From Marinobacter alexandrii (GTDB lineage Bacteria > Bacteroidota > Bacteroidia > Cytophagales > Cyclobacteriaceae), in contig JBDWTN010000007.1 in NCBI GenBank assembly GCA_039984955.1, forward strand, positions 558,001-622,000: a DNA stretch of 64,000 nucleotides, read 5' to 3'. Position numbers and translations under genes: made by a program. The notes below the pieces were generated by a model, which was not told the DNA's origin, searched no databases, and was given only the letters and a program-made list of their open reading frames with translations. Position 1 is the first letter of the stretch. Each line of letters begins with the position of its first letter. Shown one piece after another: positions 7,621-18,805 of the stretch.

Positions 7621-10600
7621 TTAATTCTTAATGATCAAGTGGGTGGATATCTCTCCCTTTCTTTCGATCAGTTGAAGGATGTAATTACCTTGTTTCAGAT
7701 TCGATACATCCATCGTAGAGGCATTCTCAAGAGATTGGAGCAGTTTCCCATCCATGGTGAGCAGTCGCATACGTTCTATTTCACCTCCCTTTACCTGAAG
7801 TTTATGTATCACTGGATTGGGATAAACCCGTACCTCAACATCAACGACTCCCAATACCGGTTCGCTTTCAATGGTTAATATTCCATCTACAAGATTTAAT
7901 TCATATAAGTCATCCGATCCACCTGTAAGTACAATTGCATACACTCCAGCTGGATTTGATGCTGTAGCGGTTGTACTAGCTGAAGGTTCAGCTTCAAGCA
8001 CAGATGCATCTTCATCTAATTTGAATCCATCATAAGATATCGTTAACTCCGGGATTGCATCGCCTTCGGCAATGGTTTTATCTTCTGCTGTGATCGTGAG
8101 AGTAGCTTTAGATACTTCAAAACTCATGGTAACAATGGGTGCCGGGTTGAACTCACTACTTCCCTCCTGCGTGGCTTCAATTTCATAGCTCCCCAATCCT
8201 GTTAATGTTAGAATGTTGCCACTCAAGATACCTTGACCACTGAGTACTTCCAGATTTACACTCATGTCTGAGCTGGATGTGGCGTTCAACTCGATCACAT
8301 CACCATAGACTGCATCTGTTATTTGCTCAAAAGTGATGGTCTGATTCTCTTTGTTGGAGTCAGTAACAATTAAGGATTGAATGACAGGAGTGGCTGGATT
8401 ATAGTTGATATTCCCTTCCTGAATAGCCATGATTCTAAAAACTCCTGTTTCATCAGCAGTTACCACATTTTCTTGTATGGTCCCAATGCCCTCAAGCAAT
8501 TCGAATCTGATATCCAGTCCAGAGGCAGAAGATGCAGAAAGTGTTATTCTATCTGTTTGAGCAATGTCCAAATCAGCAGGGGGTGTAAAGATGATCACTT
8601 GATCGGCCTTGTTGATCGTAAGTGTGCCACTCACATGATCAAATGTGTAGTTATCGTCGAAACCTTCATCAAAGACTTCAATATTGTATATTCCTACATC
8701 ACTGGAAACGGTAGCTAAAGATCGCAACTCAGGCAACACATCAATATCCATCTCGTCCTCTCCTTGTACAAACCCAGTATAAGAGATGGTAAATCCCGGC
8801 AGGTCGTCCCCAAAGGTCATGATTTTATCATCTGCTGTTGCTACGAGGAGCTTTTTCTCAATGGTGAAGTTAATGATTACAATTGCAGGATTGTAGTTTT
8901 CATTTCCTGACTGATTGATCGTAACACTCGCCTCTCCTGCGCCTAATATACTTAGCGTTGTTCCATTGATTTCGACAGGCCCGGTACTGTTGTAAGAAAC
9001 GTCCAGTCCTGATGAAGCTGAGGCTGTTAAAGTAATGGCTGCATCTCCATAAGTGAGTCCCGTCAAGTCACTTGTAAACGTGATGATTTGATCATCTCTC
9101 CTACTGTCCACTACCGTAAAAAGGACGGTTAAAGTTTCTGCAGGTTCATAGGTTTCATCCCCAGCTTGACTAACAGATACTTCAAAAAGACCTACGCTAT
9201 TTACGGTAATAATATTACTATCAATAGACGCGTCACCAGATACTAGATCAAATTGCACAGGCAGACCAGAGGTGGCTGTTGCCGATAACAAAATTTGATT
9301 ATCACCATTAGCCAGATCAAGGATTGGAATGGGATCTAAATAGATGAATTGCTGAAGCTTTGTTATGTCTACGATAAAGGTGTCTGAAACTTCTCCGCCG
9401 TTATTGTCAATAAGCGTAACTTGTATCTCCGTTGATCCACTTCCGGCAGCTGTAGGTCCGAATAACAGAAGTGAGCCAACAAGTGATGTGGAAACTATGT
9501 CGTTGTTCGTTTCAATGATGTATTCAAGATTCTGATCGAAATCCGGATCGAAAAAATAGTTGTCTAAATTTAGATCCATCGCATGATCATCAGCCGCTAT
9601 CTCAATATCCGAAATGGGATTAGTTAGTGTCGGTATCGTATTATCCCTAAGCGTGTAAGGAATCCCCGTATTACCGCCATTAGAACCGATCACTGCATTG
9701 TCTGTTAAAAAAACATCTGAATTGAGTTCAATACGAAAATCTATGATAGAATACTCAGCAATATGATGGTCTGCCTGACCTTCAAACTGAAGTGTGGCTG
9801 AAGTACCATCCGGACTCACTTGTAGCAAAGGGGTGAGACCTTCTGTAAGATCCGCTTGAAAAGAACCTCCCGTTGGCGGTCTTACAATGATCTTTTGAGG
9901 AAAGTTAAATAAATTACTTGCTATTAGTCGTTCCGGGTTATCTGGGATCTTGAAAAAGTTTCCCTCCACAGTAATAACCATAGCCCCTTCCATTCTTCCT
10001 CCATTACCTGCTGTTTCCATAAATCCTCCTGTAGGAGAGCTAAAGGAAAGTGCTCCTGGATCCTGGTTGAAAAAAGCGCCATCCTGTAGTGTACCATCGA
10101 AGTTGTTGGCTCCTTCATCGCGGGCAGTAGAATACCCTTTTTGTTCATCAAAATGCCAAACAGCTGCCAGGTCAGTCGTACTTCCTGGTAAGCGAATATC
10201 TTTTCCAGCCATTATCTCACTAGCTGTCAGCTGCTTGCTCCATAGTCGTAGCTCATCTATTTGACCATTATATGATGACCAAAAATCATCAATGCTTTTG
10301 CCTATACGAAGTGGCTCATCGGCTATGCTAATATTCGAAACGGTCTCAGTAGCCACAAGTACTCCATCGATGTAAAGCTGATTTACTCCATTCCAGTCAT
10401 GAACTAGTGCCACGTGATGCCACTCTCCATCCAGCAGGTTTTCAGTACCTGATAAATTAGTAGATACTCCTCCTTGCTTTATTTGTGCATATAAGTTGGA
10501 AGCAGTATGAATGAAATTATAGCCGTTGTTGGAACCCGACACGCCGTGCCGGCTAAGTAGGCTTACAGACTCCCCAGCCTGGGGTACCTGGGAGGATTTG

Positions 10601-12567
10601 AAGCGGAACTCAATCGTACCTGTTTGATTGTTGGTAATGCCTTCATTGATTTCTACAAACCCATTTTGAGACGAAGGTAGAAAAAGTCTACCTCCAAGAT
10701 CATCATTTGCGACGATTACATCTGTGGCCGTTGCTAGTACTGTAACCCCGTTTTTTGCCTCCACAATGTATTCATACTCTGCACCCATTAGCACAGGTTT
10801 GTTGTCTACCAAAGAACCACTGGCAGCAGAGGTGACAGGATTTTGGATGAAAATTGGATTTCCAACCGGATCATCTGCCGATCCTATCTGTCTTCTGGTG
10901 ATCAGAAAATCCGTGATGGGTGTATTGAGCTGAAAATCCCAATTGAGGGTCACCTCTCCGTTATCATATGAAGCATAGGCCGTACTGGATTCAGGATCAC
11001 TAAGTGTCAGATTTCCTTGTACAATACCATTGAAGCTATTGACCCCATCATCGTAAACAACTCCCTCTGTCAGTGGAAGATCAAATCGCCAAACCCCTGA
11101 CAGCCACTGCTCGTCACCCAGAACTCGTTTACCTTGTAAATTTGATATTGTAGTCTGGTTCAAGGCCTGGTCCCAAACTCGGAGCTCATCTATCATTCCT
11201 ACGAAAGGCTCCCAAAAGCTATCTGGGCTTCCTCCCACTCTGAATGGCTCTGCAGATAAATTAATCATTGGTGTGTTGTTTATGGTTCCTTGATCTTCTC
11301 CATCGATATAAAGTGTTGTGACACCACCCCATGAATAGGAAAGTGCGACATGATGCCATTGATCATCAGCCACATCTGTATTGTTATGCGCAGTGATACG
11401 CTGTACATTCCCATCGCCATCTTTAATATCTACACGTAGACCCGAATTTGTTAGTAAGAAATTAAACCCGTTAAGAGAACCGCCCTGATCGTGCTTGCTT
11501 AAAATGGAATGACCGTTTGTTGATGTGATATCATTGGCTGCTGCCTTCATCCTGAACTCGATCGTTCCACTGCTATTGTTGCCTGAAAATAAACCAGCAT
11601 CTGAAATCTGAATTTCACCTGTACCATCCAGGATCAAATTACGATCGAAATCTTTTGCTGGCTTCACCACATCCGTTTCAGAACGAAGCACCGAATTTTT
11701 TATCGATCGTACCTCATAGGTATACACCTCACCTGAGGTTACAGATTTATCCATGTAGGAGGTATCTTCTTTGGCGACTGTGGTGAGCAACTGCAGGGTT
11801 TCGTCTCCGACTTTCCTCCATACTTCATATGACCTCACAGCATCATTAGGTAAATCAACATCGCCAATCCACCGAACCGAAACACTATCCGTATACGCAA
11901 TAGCAGCGATAGGGCCAAAAGGGCTACCCATGGGAACAGCTTCCACTACACTTGAAAAGGGAGTTTCACTACCGATACTCCAGTCCCTTATTATTTTTAG
12001 CCGGTAGTAGTATCGAACATCATTCTCCACCTGAGTATCTACCCAGTCGAAACTGCGCCCGTTAGGCATAGGCACAGAGGCGTGAAGGTTGGTAGGTGGG
12101 TTTGTCGTTCCTCTATAAAGTTCTGCTTGTGCCCATCTTCCTGAACGACCATCAGGAAAGGTGCCTGTCACCCTAACCTTTTCATCACCTGGAAAGACAG
12201 AAAGCTGTGCAGGCCGGAGTAAGGCTTGGCCTAAACGGCTGTCGATGGTCAGAGGACCTATGATACCGCTACGGTCATTCCGCTCCCGTACCTTATAATA
12301 ATAGAGGGTTTCATCAACTGCTTCAGGATCTACCCAATCATAATTTCCTGAGCTGCTGTAAGGTAATGAAGCAATCTGAGTGAAGCTACCGAATGCCCCT
12401 GTTGTTGATCGCAAGATATCAAGGTGTGTGGGAGAGTCCACCCCTGAGTCTCCAGCAGTCCTGGTTATGGTGATGGCTCCATTACCCCATGTCATAAAAA
12501 ACCTCCATTGTGCATGGACTTGTGTTGTAATGATTACAAGTAAAAAGAGTATTAAATTCTTTTTCAT
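7621..12567 (-). CDS. Large T9SS-secreted protein: FN3-like, two LamG, cadherin-like, MBG repeats, C-terminal sorting domain
   Basis: The 1648-residue exported protein starts with a signal peptide (MKKNLILFLLVIITTQVHAQ). About residues 20-310 hold three FN3-like modules. Two LamG/concanavalin-like domains follow (about 310-490 and 640-810), each with the DGEWHHVAL-type segment, a TLYIDG or QLYIDG strand and an IDELRLW end. About 990-1085 is a cadherin-like module, and the rest is a run of Ig/MBG-type repeats (for example MTFGDDLPGFTISYTGF). The last 75 residues (VRVYPNPV...LKQGNYILQL) are a type A T9SS sorting domain, so the protein is expected on the cell surface or outside. LamG and FN3 modules suggest carbohydrate or cell-surface binding; no catalytic domain is recognised. 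It is downstream of a LytTR regulator and histidine kinase on the same strand. Confidence 0.9.
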   Translation of the reverse strand: MKKNLILFLLVIITTQVHAQWRFFMTWGNGAITITRTAGDSGVDSPTHLDILRSTTGAFGSFTQIASLPYSSSGNYDWVDPEAVDETLYYYKVRERNDRSGIIGPLTIDSRLGQALLRPAQLSVFPGDEKVRVTGTFPDGRSGRWAQAELYRGTTNPPTNLHASVPMPNGRSFDWVDTQVENDVRYYYRLKIIRDWSIGSETPFSSVVEAVPMGSPFGPIAAIAYTDSVSVRWIGDVDLPNDAVRSYEVWRKVGDETLQLLTTVAKEDTSYMDKSVTSGEVYTYEVRSIKNSVLRSETDVVKPAKDFDRNLILDGTGEIQISDAGLFSGNNSSGTIEFRMKAAANDITSTNGHSILSKHDQGGSLNGFNFLLTNSGLRVDIKDGDGNVQRITAHNNTDVADDQWHHVALSYSWGGVTTLYIDGEDQGTINNTPMINLSAEPFRVGGSPDSFWEPFVGMIDELRVWDQALNQTTISNLQGKRVLGDEQWLSGVWRFDLPLTEGVVYDDGVNSFNGIVQGNLTLSDPESSTAYASYDNGEVTLNWDFQLNTPITDFLITRRQIGSADDPVGNPIFIQNPVTSAASGSLVDNKPVLMGAEYEYIVEAKNGVTVLATATDVIVANDDLGGRLFLPSSQNGFVEINEGITNNQTGTIEFRFKSSQVPQAGESVSLLSRHGVSGSNNGYNFIHTASNLYAQIKQGGVSTNLSGTENLLDGEWHHVALVHDWNGVNQLYIDGVLVATETVSNISIADEPLRIGKSIDDFWSSYNGQIDELRLWSKQLTASEIMAGKDIRLPGSTTDLAAVWHFDEQKGYSTARDEGANNFDGTLQDGAFFNQDPGALSFSSPTGGFMETAGNGGRMEGAMVITVEGNFFKIPDNPERLIASNLFNFPQKIIVRPPTGGSFQADLTEGLTPLLQVSPDGTSATLQFEGQADHHIAEYSIIDFRIELNSDVFLTDNAVIGSNGGNTGIPYTLRDNTIPTLTNPISDIEIAADDHAMDLNLDNYFFDPDFDQNLEYIIETNNDIVSTSLVGSLLLFGPTAAGSGSTEIQVTLIDNNGGEVSDTFIVDITKLQQFIYLDPIPILDLANGDNQILLSATATSGLPVQFDLVSGDASIDSNIITVNSVGLFEVSVSQAGDETYEPAETLTVLFTVVDSRRDDQIITFTSDLTGLTYGDAAITLTASASSGLDVSYNSTGPVEINGTTLSILGAGEASVTINQSGNENYNPAIVIINFTIEKKLLVATADDKIMTFGDDLPGFTISYTGFVQGEDEMDIDVLPELRSLATVSSDVGIYNIEVFDEGFDDNYTFDHVSGTLTINKADQVIIFTPPADLDIAQTDRITLSASSASGLDIRFELLEGIGTIQENVVTADETGVFRIMAIQEGNINYNPATPVIQSLIVTDSNKENQTITFEQITDAVYGDVIELNATSSSDMSVNLEVLSGQGILSGNILTLTGLGSYEIEATQEGSSEFNPAPIVTMSFEVSKATLTITAEDKTIAEGDAIPELTISYDGFKLDEDASVLEAEPSASTTATASNPAGVYAIVLTGGSDDLYELNLVDGILTIESEPVLGVVDVEVRVYPNPVIHKLQVKGGEIERMRLLTMDGKLLQSLENASTMDVSNLKQGNYILQLIERKGEISTHLIIKN

Positions 12568-12684
12568 GGCAGTTATAGCTTTTGATTTCTATTCGAAGCT
12601 AGGGGCCACCATGAGGCATATCAATTATGTGGGATGAACGAAGGATTTATGTGTATGGAAGAACAAAAGAAGACGATGAAATTT

Positions 12685-13428
12685 CTACTGGAGTTTGCGC
12701 AGCTGACTAAGTAAAACATCCCTAAAGCTTTTGCCTAGCGGTATTTCATTTCCATCCACAAATACGTTGTTGCTATTGATGGCAGATATCTGCTCGACAT
12801 TCACAATGTACGAACGATGGGTTCTGAAAAATCGATCTTTGGGCAACTGTGCATGAAAGTCTTTAAGGGGCATCCGGACGACAAATTTACTATCCCCTTT
12901 CAAGTGAATAATGGAATAGTTTCCCTCGGGACTTACCCACATAATCTCCGGAAAGGTCACTTTTTGATAGACACTACCTTCTTTTATAAAAAGTGAATCC
13001 TTCATTATCAGGTTTTTCACATCCTGATATCCTTTATCTTCTGATTCCGGCTTGAGTGAAAAATTGGAGAGGGCAACTTCAATTGCTGAATAAAGATCAT
13101 CTTTATTGAAAGGTTTAATCAAGTATCCATTAGGATGCAGGTCTTTAGCTTTTGTTACCGTATTCTTGTCTGCATAGCTGGTACAAAAAACAAAAGGTAT
13201 GAATACATTCTGATTAATGAAGTCCGCAATTTCCAATCCGCTTTGATTCTTGCCTAGTGTAATATCCAGAATAGCTAAATCAGGTTCAGTAGCAATCAGC
13301 ATTCTTTTGGCTTCATCTTCCTGACCTGTGATGCCCACAACGGAATATCCTAAATCCTTCAGGATATCTTTCATATCCTCTGCAATGATAAGTTCATCTT
13401 CAACAATTAGAATTCTGACTTTATTCAT
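12685..13428 (-). CDS. LytTR-family DNA-binding response regulator
   Basis: The 247-residue protein has an N-terminal receiver domain (residues 3-120) with the acidic pair E10-D11, the phosphorylation site D55 (LAILDITLG) and the conserved lysine in YLIKPF. A C-terminal LytTR domain (about 150-247) follows, with FFRTHRSYIVN and PLGKSFRD, which binds DNA through a beta-fold. It lies 109 bases downstream of the sensor kinase gene on the same strand, so the two probably form a two-component pair. The large T9SS cargo gene follows 117 bases further on and is a candidate target. Confidence 0.92.
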   Translation of the reverse strand: MNKVRILIVEDELIIAEDMKDILKDLGYSVVGITGQEDEAKRMLIATEPDLAILDITLGKNQSGLEIADFINQNVFIPFVFCTSYADKNTVTKAKDLHPNGYLIKPFNKDDLYSAIEVALSNFSLKPESEDKGYQDVKNLIMKDSLFIKEGSVYQKVTFPEIMWVSPEGNYSIIHLKGDSKFVVRMPLKDFHAQLPKDRFFRTHRSYIVNVEQISAINSNNVFVDGNEIPLGKSFRDVLLSQLRKLQ

Positions 13429-13537
13429 AGTAATAGCTGATCACCCCATTTACAGTCTGTTTATACTTATTGCAGATAAAAGTCCATTTCCTAAGATAAA
13501 TAGCTACTTGAAAAAACAGACAGGATAATCCAAAAAA

Positions 13538-16426
13538 CTACGAATCAACCGTTTTAAAAGCAATAGTGAAAGAGACTCCATTTCCATTTTTGAATTCCAT
13601 TGTCCCCTTCAATTGCCGAGCCAATATGGATACAAGCCGTAATCCCAGTGATTCACCTTTTTCAAGGTCGAATCCATCAGGAAATCCTTTTCCATCATCA
13701 CAATATGCTAATTGATAGCTGTCTGAATCTGCCTTTTCAATATGAATCGAGATATGTCCCTGTCCTTCGTCAAAGGCATATTTATAGGAATTGGAAAGGA
13801 GTTCATTCAGAATCAAACCTACTGGAATAGCTGTATCAATATCCAGATGTATGTTCTCAACAACAACCTCATGTTTTATCTGACATTCTTTTTTACCATA
13901 TAATTGACCTATTTGACTGATCAGTCCATTTGCATAATCGTTCAAATCAATGGCATCCAGTTTATCACTTTGATAGAGCTTTTGATGGATCAAGGACATG
14001 GTTTTAATCCTGCTTTGACCATCATTGATCAGTTTTTTCAACTCGTCAGTTTTTGCTTCTTTCAACTGCATGTTAAAAATACTCGAGATTACTTGCAGGT
14101 TGTTTTTTACTCGATGGTGTATTTCCCTCAAAAGCACTTCTCTTTCTTTCAATGATTGCTCGATTGTGGCTTTTTGAGCAATAATTTCAGAGGTTCGATC
14201 AGCCACCAGGTCTTCCAGTTTATTACGCTCATCTTCGAGATATGAAGAGCGCCATTTTACAAATCTCCAAACAAATAGACTCAAGAAAAACAGGTAAGAC
14301 CCATACGCCCAGTAGGTACGGTACCAAGGTGGCAAGACTGAGAAAGAAAGTGAGGAAGACAAGATAGAACGATCGGGTGTCTTCGCCTCGAGAAGAAGGT
14401 CATAATCACCTTCAAACAGGTTTGTGATTTCCATGTAGTTTTGTGTGCTCCACGAAGACCAATCGTTGTTATATCCATCAATACGATATCTATAATAGTT
14501 ATCTCCATTGGTGTAAACTGCTTTCACAGCAAAGTCAAAGCGTAACTTATTTTGTGCATACGGAATTTCGGATGAACTCAAAAACTGATCAGCAGAAATG
14601 GATGCTTTAATGGCTGATTTGGAAAAATTTTTGAAAAGGTTCGTATTCAAGTGAAAAATGTCAACTCCGTTTGTAACTATCAGTAACCCATCTTTTAATT
14701 GAACCTCCACATTCTCCTCGATTCTTGCATCAAAAAGTGGTAATTTCCATATCAGAGAGTCATTAATGAAGATATCACCTGTTAATATTTTTTCTTCATT
14801 GAAATACAACAACCATGTGCTATCTCCCTCCATATAAAAATCCTCAACCTCCAAATACAGATCAGGAAGAAACTGATTGAGCTCCTGAAACGGCCTGAAT
14901 TGATCCATTGAGGAATCATAGGTATAAAACCCATCATCTGCAGTAGCAATTAAGGCCTCCTTGTAGATATCCAATGCATTACATTCTGTAATGTCGTAAC
15001 GTGTTTCAGACTGATCATACCTGAACAGTCCGCTACTTGATGAGATACCCCAGAGTGAACTATCGTATTCGATCAGATCGTCTACATTCTTAATTGTTCC
15101 CTCATCCTTGTCTGTCAATACCCACTCCGGGTCTTTGTTTAAAAAATAAATCCCTTCCTGACCTCCACCTGCATAATCATATTGATTGGAAGTAATGGGG
15201 GTCAAGCTGGTAAAAGGAGGATAAAACAGTTCTTTTGCCTCGAGTCCTTCTATCTGAAAAAAATATGATAAATCGGTTGCTATAAGCATATTATCACATT
15301 CAAAGATTCTTTTGACAAGGTTTGGAGATCCCCTCACCTTTTCTGGTTCGGATTTTCCTTCTTCCAGGACGTAGATTCCATTCAGCGAGCCTATGTGTAG
15401 TTTTCCTTCAAAAAAATGAGTAGAGGTGACTTCTGTAATCCCATCCAATTGATAATATCGAACGGGGCTGTTAATGTCTATGTATGCCATCCCCCTTTTT
15501 GTTCCTATCCAAAGACCAGAACGACTATCTTCAAATACATATCCGGTTCCTTCGTAAACGCCATAATTATCCTGTTTTATCAAATCCACCAGCCTACCAT
15601 TTTGATCCATAATGAGGACCCCTCCGCTTAGCGTAGCAAATGCAAAATATTCGTTGGATAGTGCAGTAGCATGATAAACTCGATGTTCTTTCAGATATTG
15701 ATTTACCTCTACGTCTAGGGGTTTTAAATTTTTATTCTTATAGAGAAACAACCCATTGGATCTAGTTGCAATGAGTATCCCTTCGGGGTGAGGAACAAAA
15801 GCATTACACTTGTAGCCAAATCTTTCTGCATCTACGATAACTTCCAATTTACCATCATAGATGGTAGCCAAACCAACTTCTCTCAGTCTTGTATAGATTG
15901 TGTCGTTCAAGGTAAAAATGATATCAAAAGGAGATTCTATCGGGCCAATTCCATCGATGAGGGTAAGTTCATCCCTGTAATATCTGAAAATGTACCTGGA
16001 AGAGCGAAAATATACGCCATGACTTGAGAGATCTACTTCCCATATATTCCCAAAATCAGAAGTGCTAGCATCCAACTTATCACTCAATGAAAAATAAACA
16101 AGTTCAAAATCAAAGTAGCCGAACTCCTTTTCAGAACCTACATATATTCGACCTTTTTCTTCCTCAACCTTTAACCAAAAAATAGCCTTCTTGCCTGGAA
16201 TAATGCCTTCCTTCCACCTTTCTCCATCATATTGTAATATTGAGGTTCCTGTGCCAAAGTACATGGTTCCATCTTCTGATTGATCTATGCTAAAGATTTC
16301 ACGATCCGACTGATATTCTCGGGGATCAAAATACCGATGAGGGTATTTATACTGTCCAAATACTATGAAAGGAAAAATTCCGTATAAGAATAATATATAT
16401 CTGAATTGTAGCACAATTGGAGCCAA
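13538..16426 (-). CDS. Membrane sensor histidine kinase with reg_prop propeller, Y_Y_Y domain and HisKA_2
   Basis: The 962-residue protein starts with a signal or anchor segment (ILFLYGIFPFIVFGQ). About residues 25-620 are reg_prop-type propeller repeats, such as YVFEDSRSGLWIGTKRGMAYID. A Y_Y_Y domain follows (about 630-705, with YRYRIDGYNNDWSSW), then a membrane helix (about 712-732), a short coiled coil and the kinase core. The HisKA_2 dimerisation site EIHHRVKNN is at 768-776 (H770/H771), and the ATPase domain shows NELLSNSYKYAF and DDGKGFP. The large periplasmic part would sense an extracellular signal, and the phosphoryl group would pass to the LytTR regulator encoded next. This resembles hybrid two-component sensors for polysaccharides, but the receiver is on a separate protein. 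Confidence 0.9.
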   Translation of the reverse strand: MAPIVLQFRYILFLYGIFPFIVFGQYKYPHRYFDPREYQSDREIFSIDQSEDGTMYFGTGTSILQYDGERWKEGIIPGKKAIFWLKVEEEKGRIYVGSEKEFGYFDFELVYFSLSDKLDASTSDFGNIWEVDLSSHGVYFRSSRYIFRYYRDELTLIDGIGPIESPFDIIFTLNDTIYTRLREVGLATIYDGKLEVIVDAERFGYKCNAFVPHPEGILIATRSNGLFLYKNKNLKPLDVEVNQYLKEHRVYHATALSNEYFAFATLSGGVLIMDQNGRLVDLIKQDNYGVYEGTGYVFEDSRSGLWIGTKRGMAYIDINSPVRYYQLDGITEVTSTHFFEGKLHIGSLNGIYVLEEGKSEPEKVRGSPNLVKRIFECDNMLIATDLSYFFQIEGLEAKELFYPPFTSLTPITSNQYDYAGGGQEGIYFLNKDPEWVLTDKDEGTIKNVDDLIEYDSSLWGISSSSGLFRYDQSETRYDITECNALDIYKEALIATADDGFYTYDSSMDQFRPFQELNQFLPDLYLEVEDFYMEGDSTWLLYFNEEKILTGDIFINDSLIWKLPLFDARIEENVEVQLKDGLLIVTNGVDIFHLNTNLFKNFSKSAIKASISADQFLSSSEIPYAQNKLRFDFAVKAVYTNGDNYYRYRIDGYNNDWSSWSTQNYMEITNLFEGDYDLLLEAKTPDRSILSSSLSFSVLPPWYRTYWAYGSYLFFLSLFVWRFVKWRSSYLEDERNKLEDLVADRTSEIIAQKATIEQSLKEREVLLREIHHRVKNNLQVISSIFNMQLKEAKTDELKKLINDGQSRIKTMSLIHQKLYQSDKLDAIDLNDYANGLISQIGQLYGKKECQIKHEVVVENIHLDIDTAIPVGLILNELLSNSYKYAFDEGQGHISIHIEKADSDSYQLAYCDDGKGFPDGFDLEKGESLGLRLVSILARQLKGTMEFKNGNGVSFTIAFKTVDS

Positions 16427-16689
16427 TCTAGATATTTTTTACCTTATTATATGTTGAAGAGACGCAATACGTGTGAAATCACAGAAAAGAAGTATTTCAT
16501 CATTGAATTTTCAATATTCATCACTGAAAGACAATTCAACACCAATTATAAAGATATCTTACTTTAAGATCTTTTAGGCCTACTTCTCCGCTAGGGTATA
16601 ATTTGATTGAAGTCTCTTGACAAAGTCTATGTTTGACTTACCTACACAATCTTATCTCATTGATGGAAGTTCAAGGCTGATGAGCAATG

Positions 16690-18669
16690 CTATCCGATCA
16701 ACCCTTCTTCCAAAATTTCATTATCTTCTATAGACTGCTGTTTCTTTCCTCTCAATGAAAACCTCCCGGTTTTATCAGTTAGCTCTTCTGCAATCTGAGA
16801 GATATCGTATGAAAGGTCATGATAGCTCTGCATGATATCGGCAACATGCTTTGCAGAGGATGCTGCCTCCTCAGACCCAGCTGCCGTTTCCTCAGAAATC
16901 ACCACAATCTGTTCGATCAATGAAACAATCTGTTTGATATCATTCGTCTGCTTTTGCGTAGACTTTACAATATCATTCGAGATGTTGAATGTTGTATTGT
17001 AACTTTCCAAGATTTCGCTAAACGATGTTTGAGCATTCTTAACGGAACCTTCTCCTTCTTTTACTACTCCATTCATATCCGAAATGAACTTACTCGTTTC
17101 TGTAGCTGACTTTTGAACATTAACCACCAGGTTTTCAATCTCCTTTGCAGAACTTTGGGACTGCTCAGCTAACTTCCTTATCTCATCGGCAATCACTGAA
17201 AAGCCTTTCCCAGCATCGCCTGCTTGAGCTGCTTCAATCGCAGCATTTAGTGCAAGTAGGTTTGTTTGTGAAGCAATACTTTGAATAATATTGAGTATCC
17301 CAGATATCTCTGAAGAGTACTTAGATAAATTATTAATTGACTCTGTGCTCTTGTCAAAAAACAACAAAACATCCTGAAAGCTACTTCCAACTTTCTCAAT
17401 GGTTTCAACTCCGTTCTTACTTTTTTCTACCCCATTAGATGATTCATTATTTATTGCATTTGCTTGATTACTTACTCCTTTGGAAGAATCCATGATATTT
17501 TCAACTAATGCTGAAGTATTATTCACCTGCATAACCTGACTCCCCGCACCAACACTAATTTCGGAGATAACCTGAGACATCTCCGTAATTTGAAGACTTA
17601 CCTGCTCACTATTTTCGTTACTTGTGTGGGCAATTGATTTAATGTTTTCTGCCTGCTGTACAATGTCATTTATTAACTCAGAAACATTATCCAGCGCCAT
17701 ATTAAGATTATTCGATAGCTCAAGCACCTCTCCCTTACTTTCCTGAAGATATCGTTCTTTTAGATTTCCTTCTGCCAGATGATTGATAATTCGATCCAAT
17801 TCCTTAAATGGTTTTAATAATGAATCAAAAAGATTGTTGATTGATTGTCCGAGTTTACGCCATTCTCCCGTATGCGAGTCTGTCTCCATCTTCAAACTGT
17901 AATTACCAGTCTCCACAACCTTACTAATTATTCTTTCCGTCTCACTTACAGCATTCAAAAGGTTTGATTGTTGTTTCTCAAGCTCTACTCGTTGCTGATC
18001 CGATTCATCACTCTTTATTTTTAGTTGTTCAGTCTGCTCAACAATGCTTTGTTCAAACTTTTGATTGATAGATACTAAAAGGTAGAGTTCAAAAAGAATG
18101 ATAAAAGAGGTAGCCGTCGTTGAAATATTGTATTTAAACAGTGAAGGATCTTTGAAAGGTAGTTCTGAGATTGGCAAGCCTAACACAGACTGAATTTGAT
18201 CAAAAAACAGATAACTCAAAAACAGTCCTATCAGTGTCACATTAAAAAAAAGCCTTTCTCTCTTAAAATCAAATATCACGGCTGTACCTACAATTACTGG
18301 CCACAAATGCAACTTAGTAGTTGGTAAGCGCATGATACCAGCATCTATTCCTTTGGCAATGAATTGAAGGTTGAAATAATAAAATGATAGTATTAAGTAG
18401 AGAGCTACCCCGAACAGTAAGAATAACCGACCGTATTTATGATAACCTAATCTTATAAGTATATACCCAATAACAGGAACCGGAATGAGTGAAAGTGTTT
18501 CAAGTGCCGCTTCAGGAACTCCTGATACAATTTGAACAGCACTTAAAATAGCTAATAAGGGAAATAGAAAAACAATTAGGCAGTTAGCATAGAATATGCG
18601 ATTCTTAATAATATCCTGCATACCGGAATTTGTTCCAGCATAGAGAATTTCTCTTTTAAACCAGTTCAT
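16690..18669 (-). CDS. Methyl-accepting chemotaxis-type receptor with multi-pass N-terminus
   Basis: The 659-residue protein begins with about six hydrophobic helices (residues 25-210) and no periplasmic ligand domain. A coiled coil follows ([15 protein letters not shown]), then a HAMP-like linker (about 275-330) and a full MCP signalling domain. The signalling hairpin is recognisable as [18 protein letters not shown], followed by [18 protein letters not shown], the CheA/CheW-binding tip. Receptors of this type steer motility; in gliding Bacteroidota the output may act on gliding or on another process. No che genes lie nearby in the window. The membrane sensing part resembles multi-helix membrane sensors more than classic periplasmic receptors. 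Confidence 0.88.
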   Translation of the reverse strand: MNWFKREILYAGTNSGMQDIIKNRIFYANCLIVFLFPLLAILSAVQIVSGVPEAALETLSLIPVPVIGYILIRLGYHKYGRLFLLFGVALYLILSFYYFNLQFIAKGIDAGIMRLPTTKLHLWPVIVGTAVIFDFKRERLFFNVTLIGLFLSYLFFDQIQSVLGLPISELPFKDPSLFKYNISTTATSFIILFELYLLVSINQKFEQSIVEQTEQLKIKSDESDQQRVELEKQQSNLLNAVSETERIISKVVETGNYSLKMETDSHTGEWRKLGQSINNLFDSLLKPFKELDRIINHLAEGNLKERYLQESKGEVLELSNNLNMALDNVSELINDIVQQAENIKSIAHTSNENSEQVSLQITEMSQVISEISVGAGSQVMQVNNTSALVENIMDSSKGVSNQANAINNESSNGVEKSKNGVETIEKVGSSFQDVLLFFDKSTESINNLSKYSSEISGILNIIQSIASQTNLLALNAAIEAAQAGDAGKGFSVIADEIRKLAEQSQSSAKEIENLVVNVQKSATETSKFISDMNGVVKEGEGSVKNAQTSFSEILESYNTTFNISNDIVKSTQKQTNDIKQIVSLIEQIVVISEETAAGSEEAASSAKHVADIMQSYHDLSYDISQIAEELTDKTGRFSLRGKKQQSIEDNEILEEGLIG

Positions 18670-18805
18670 AAATAATGATAGTCTTAATAGTTAGATAGTG
18701 AGGCTTTAAAAAGAATTAAAGTTTTTCTTTTCTCCTAGGTATATCAGAAATAAATAAGATTCTGTTGCCGTATTGACAATCATCAATCTTATTACCATTG
18801 ATTAA

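Noticed and set aside
9950-10264. Plus-strand reading frame inside the 1648-residue cargo gene
   Set aside because: It is the antisense shadow of a strongly supported coding region and has no signal peptide, family or upstream start features.
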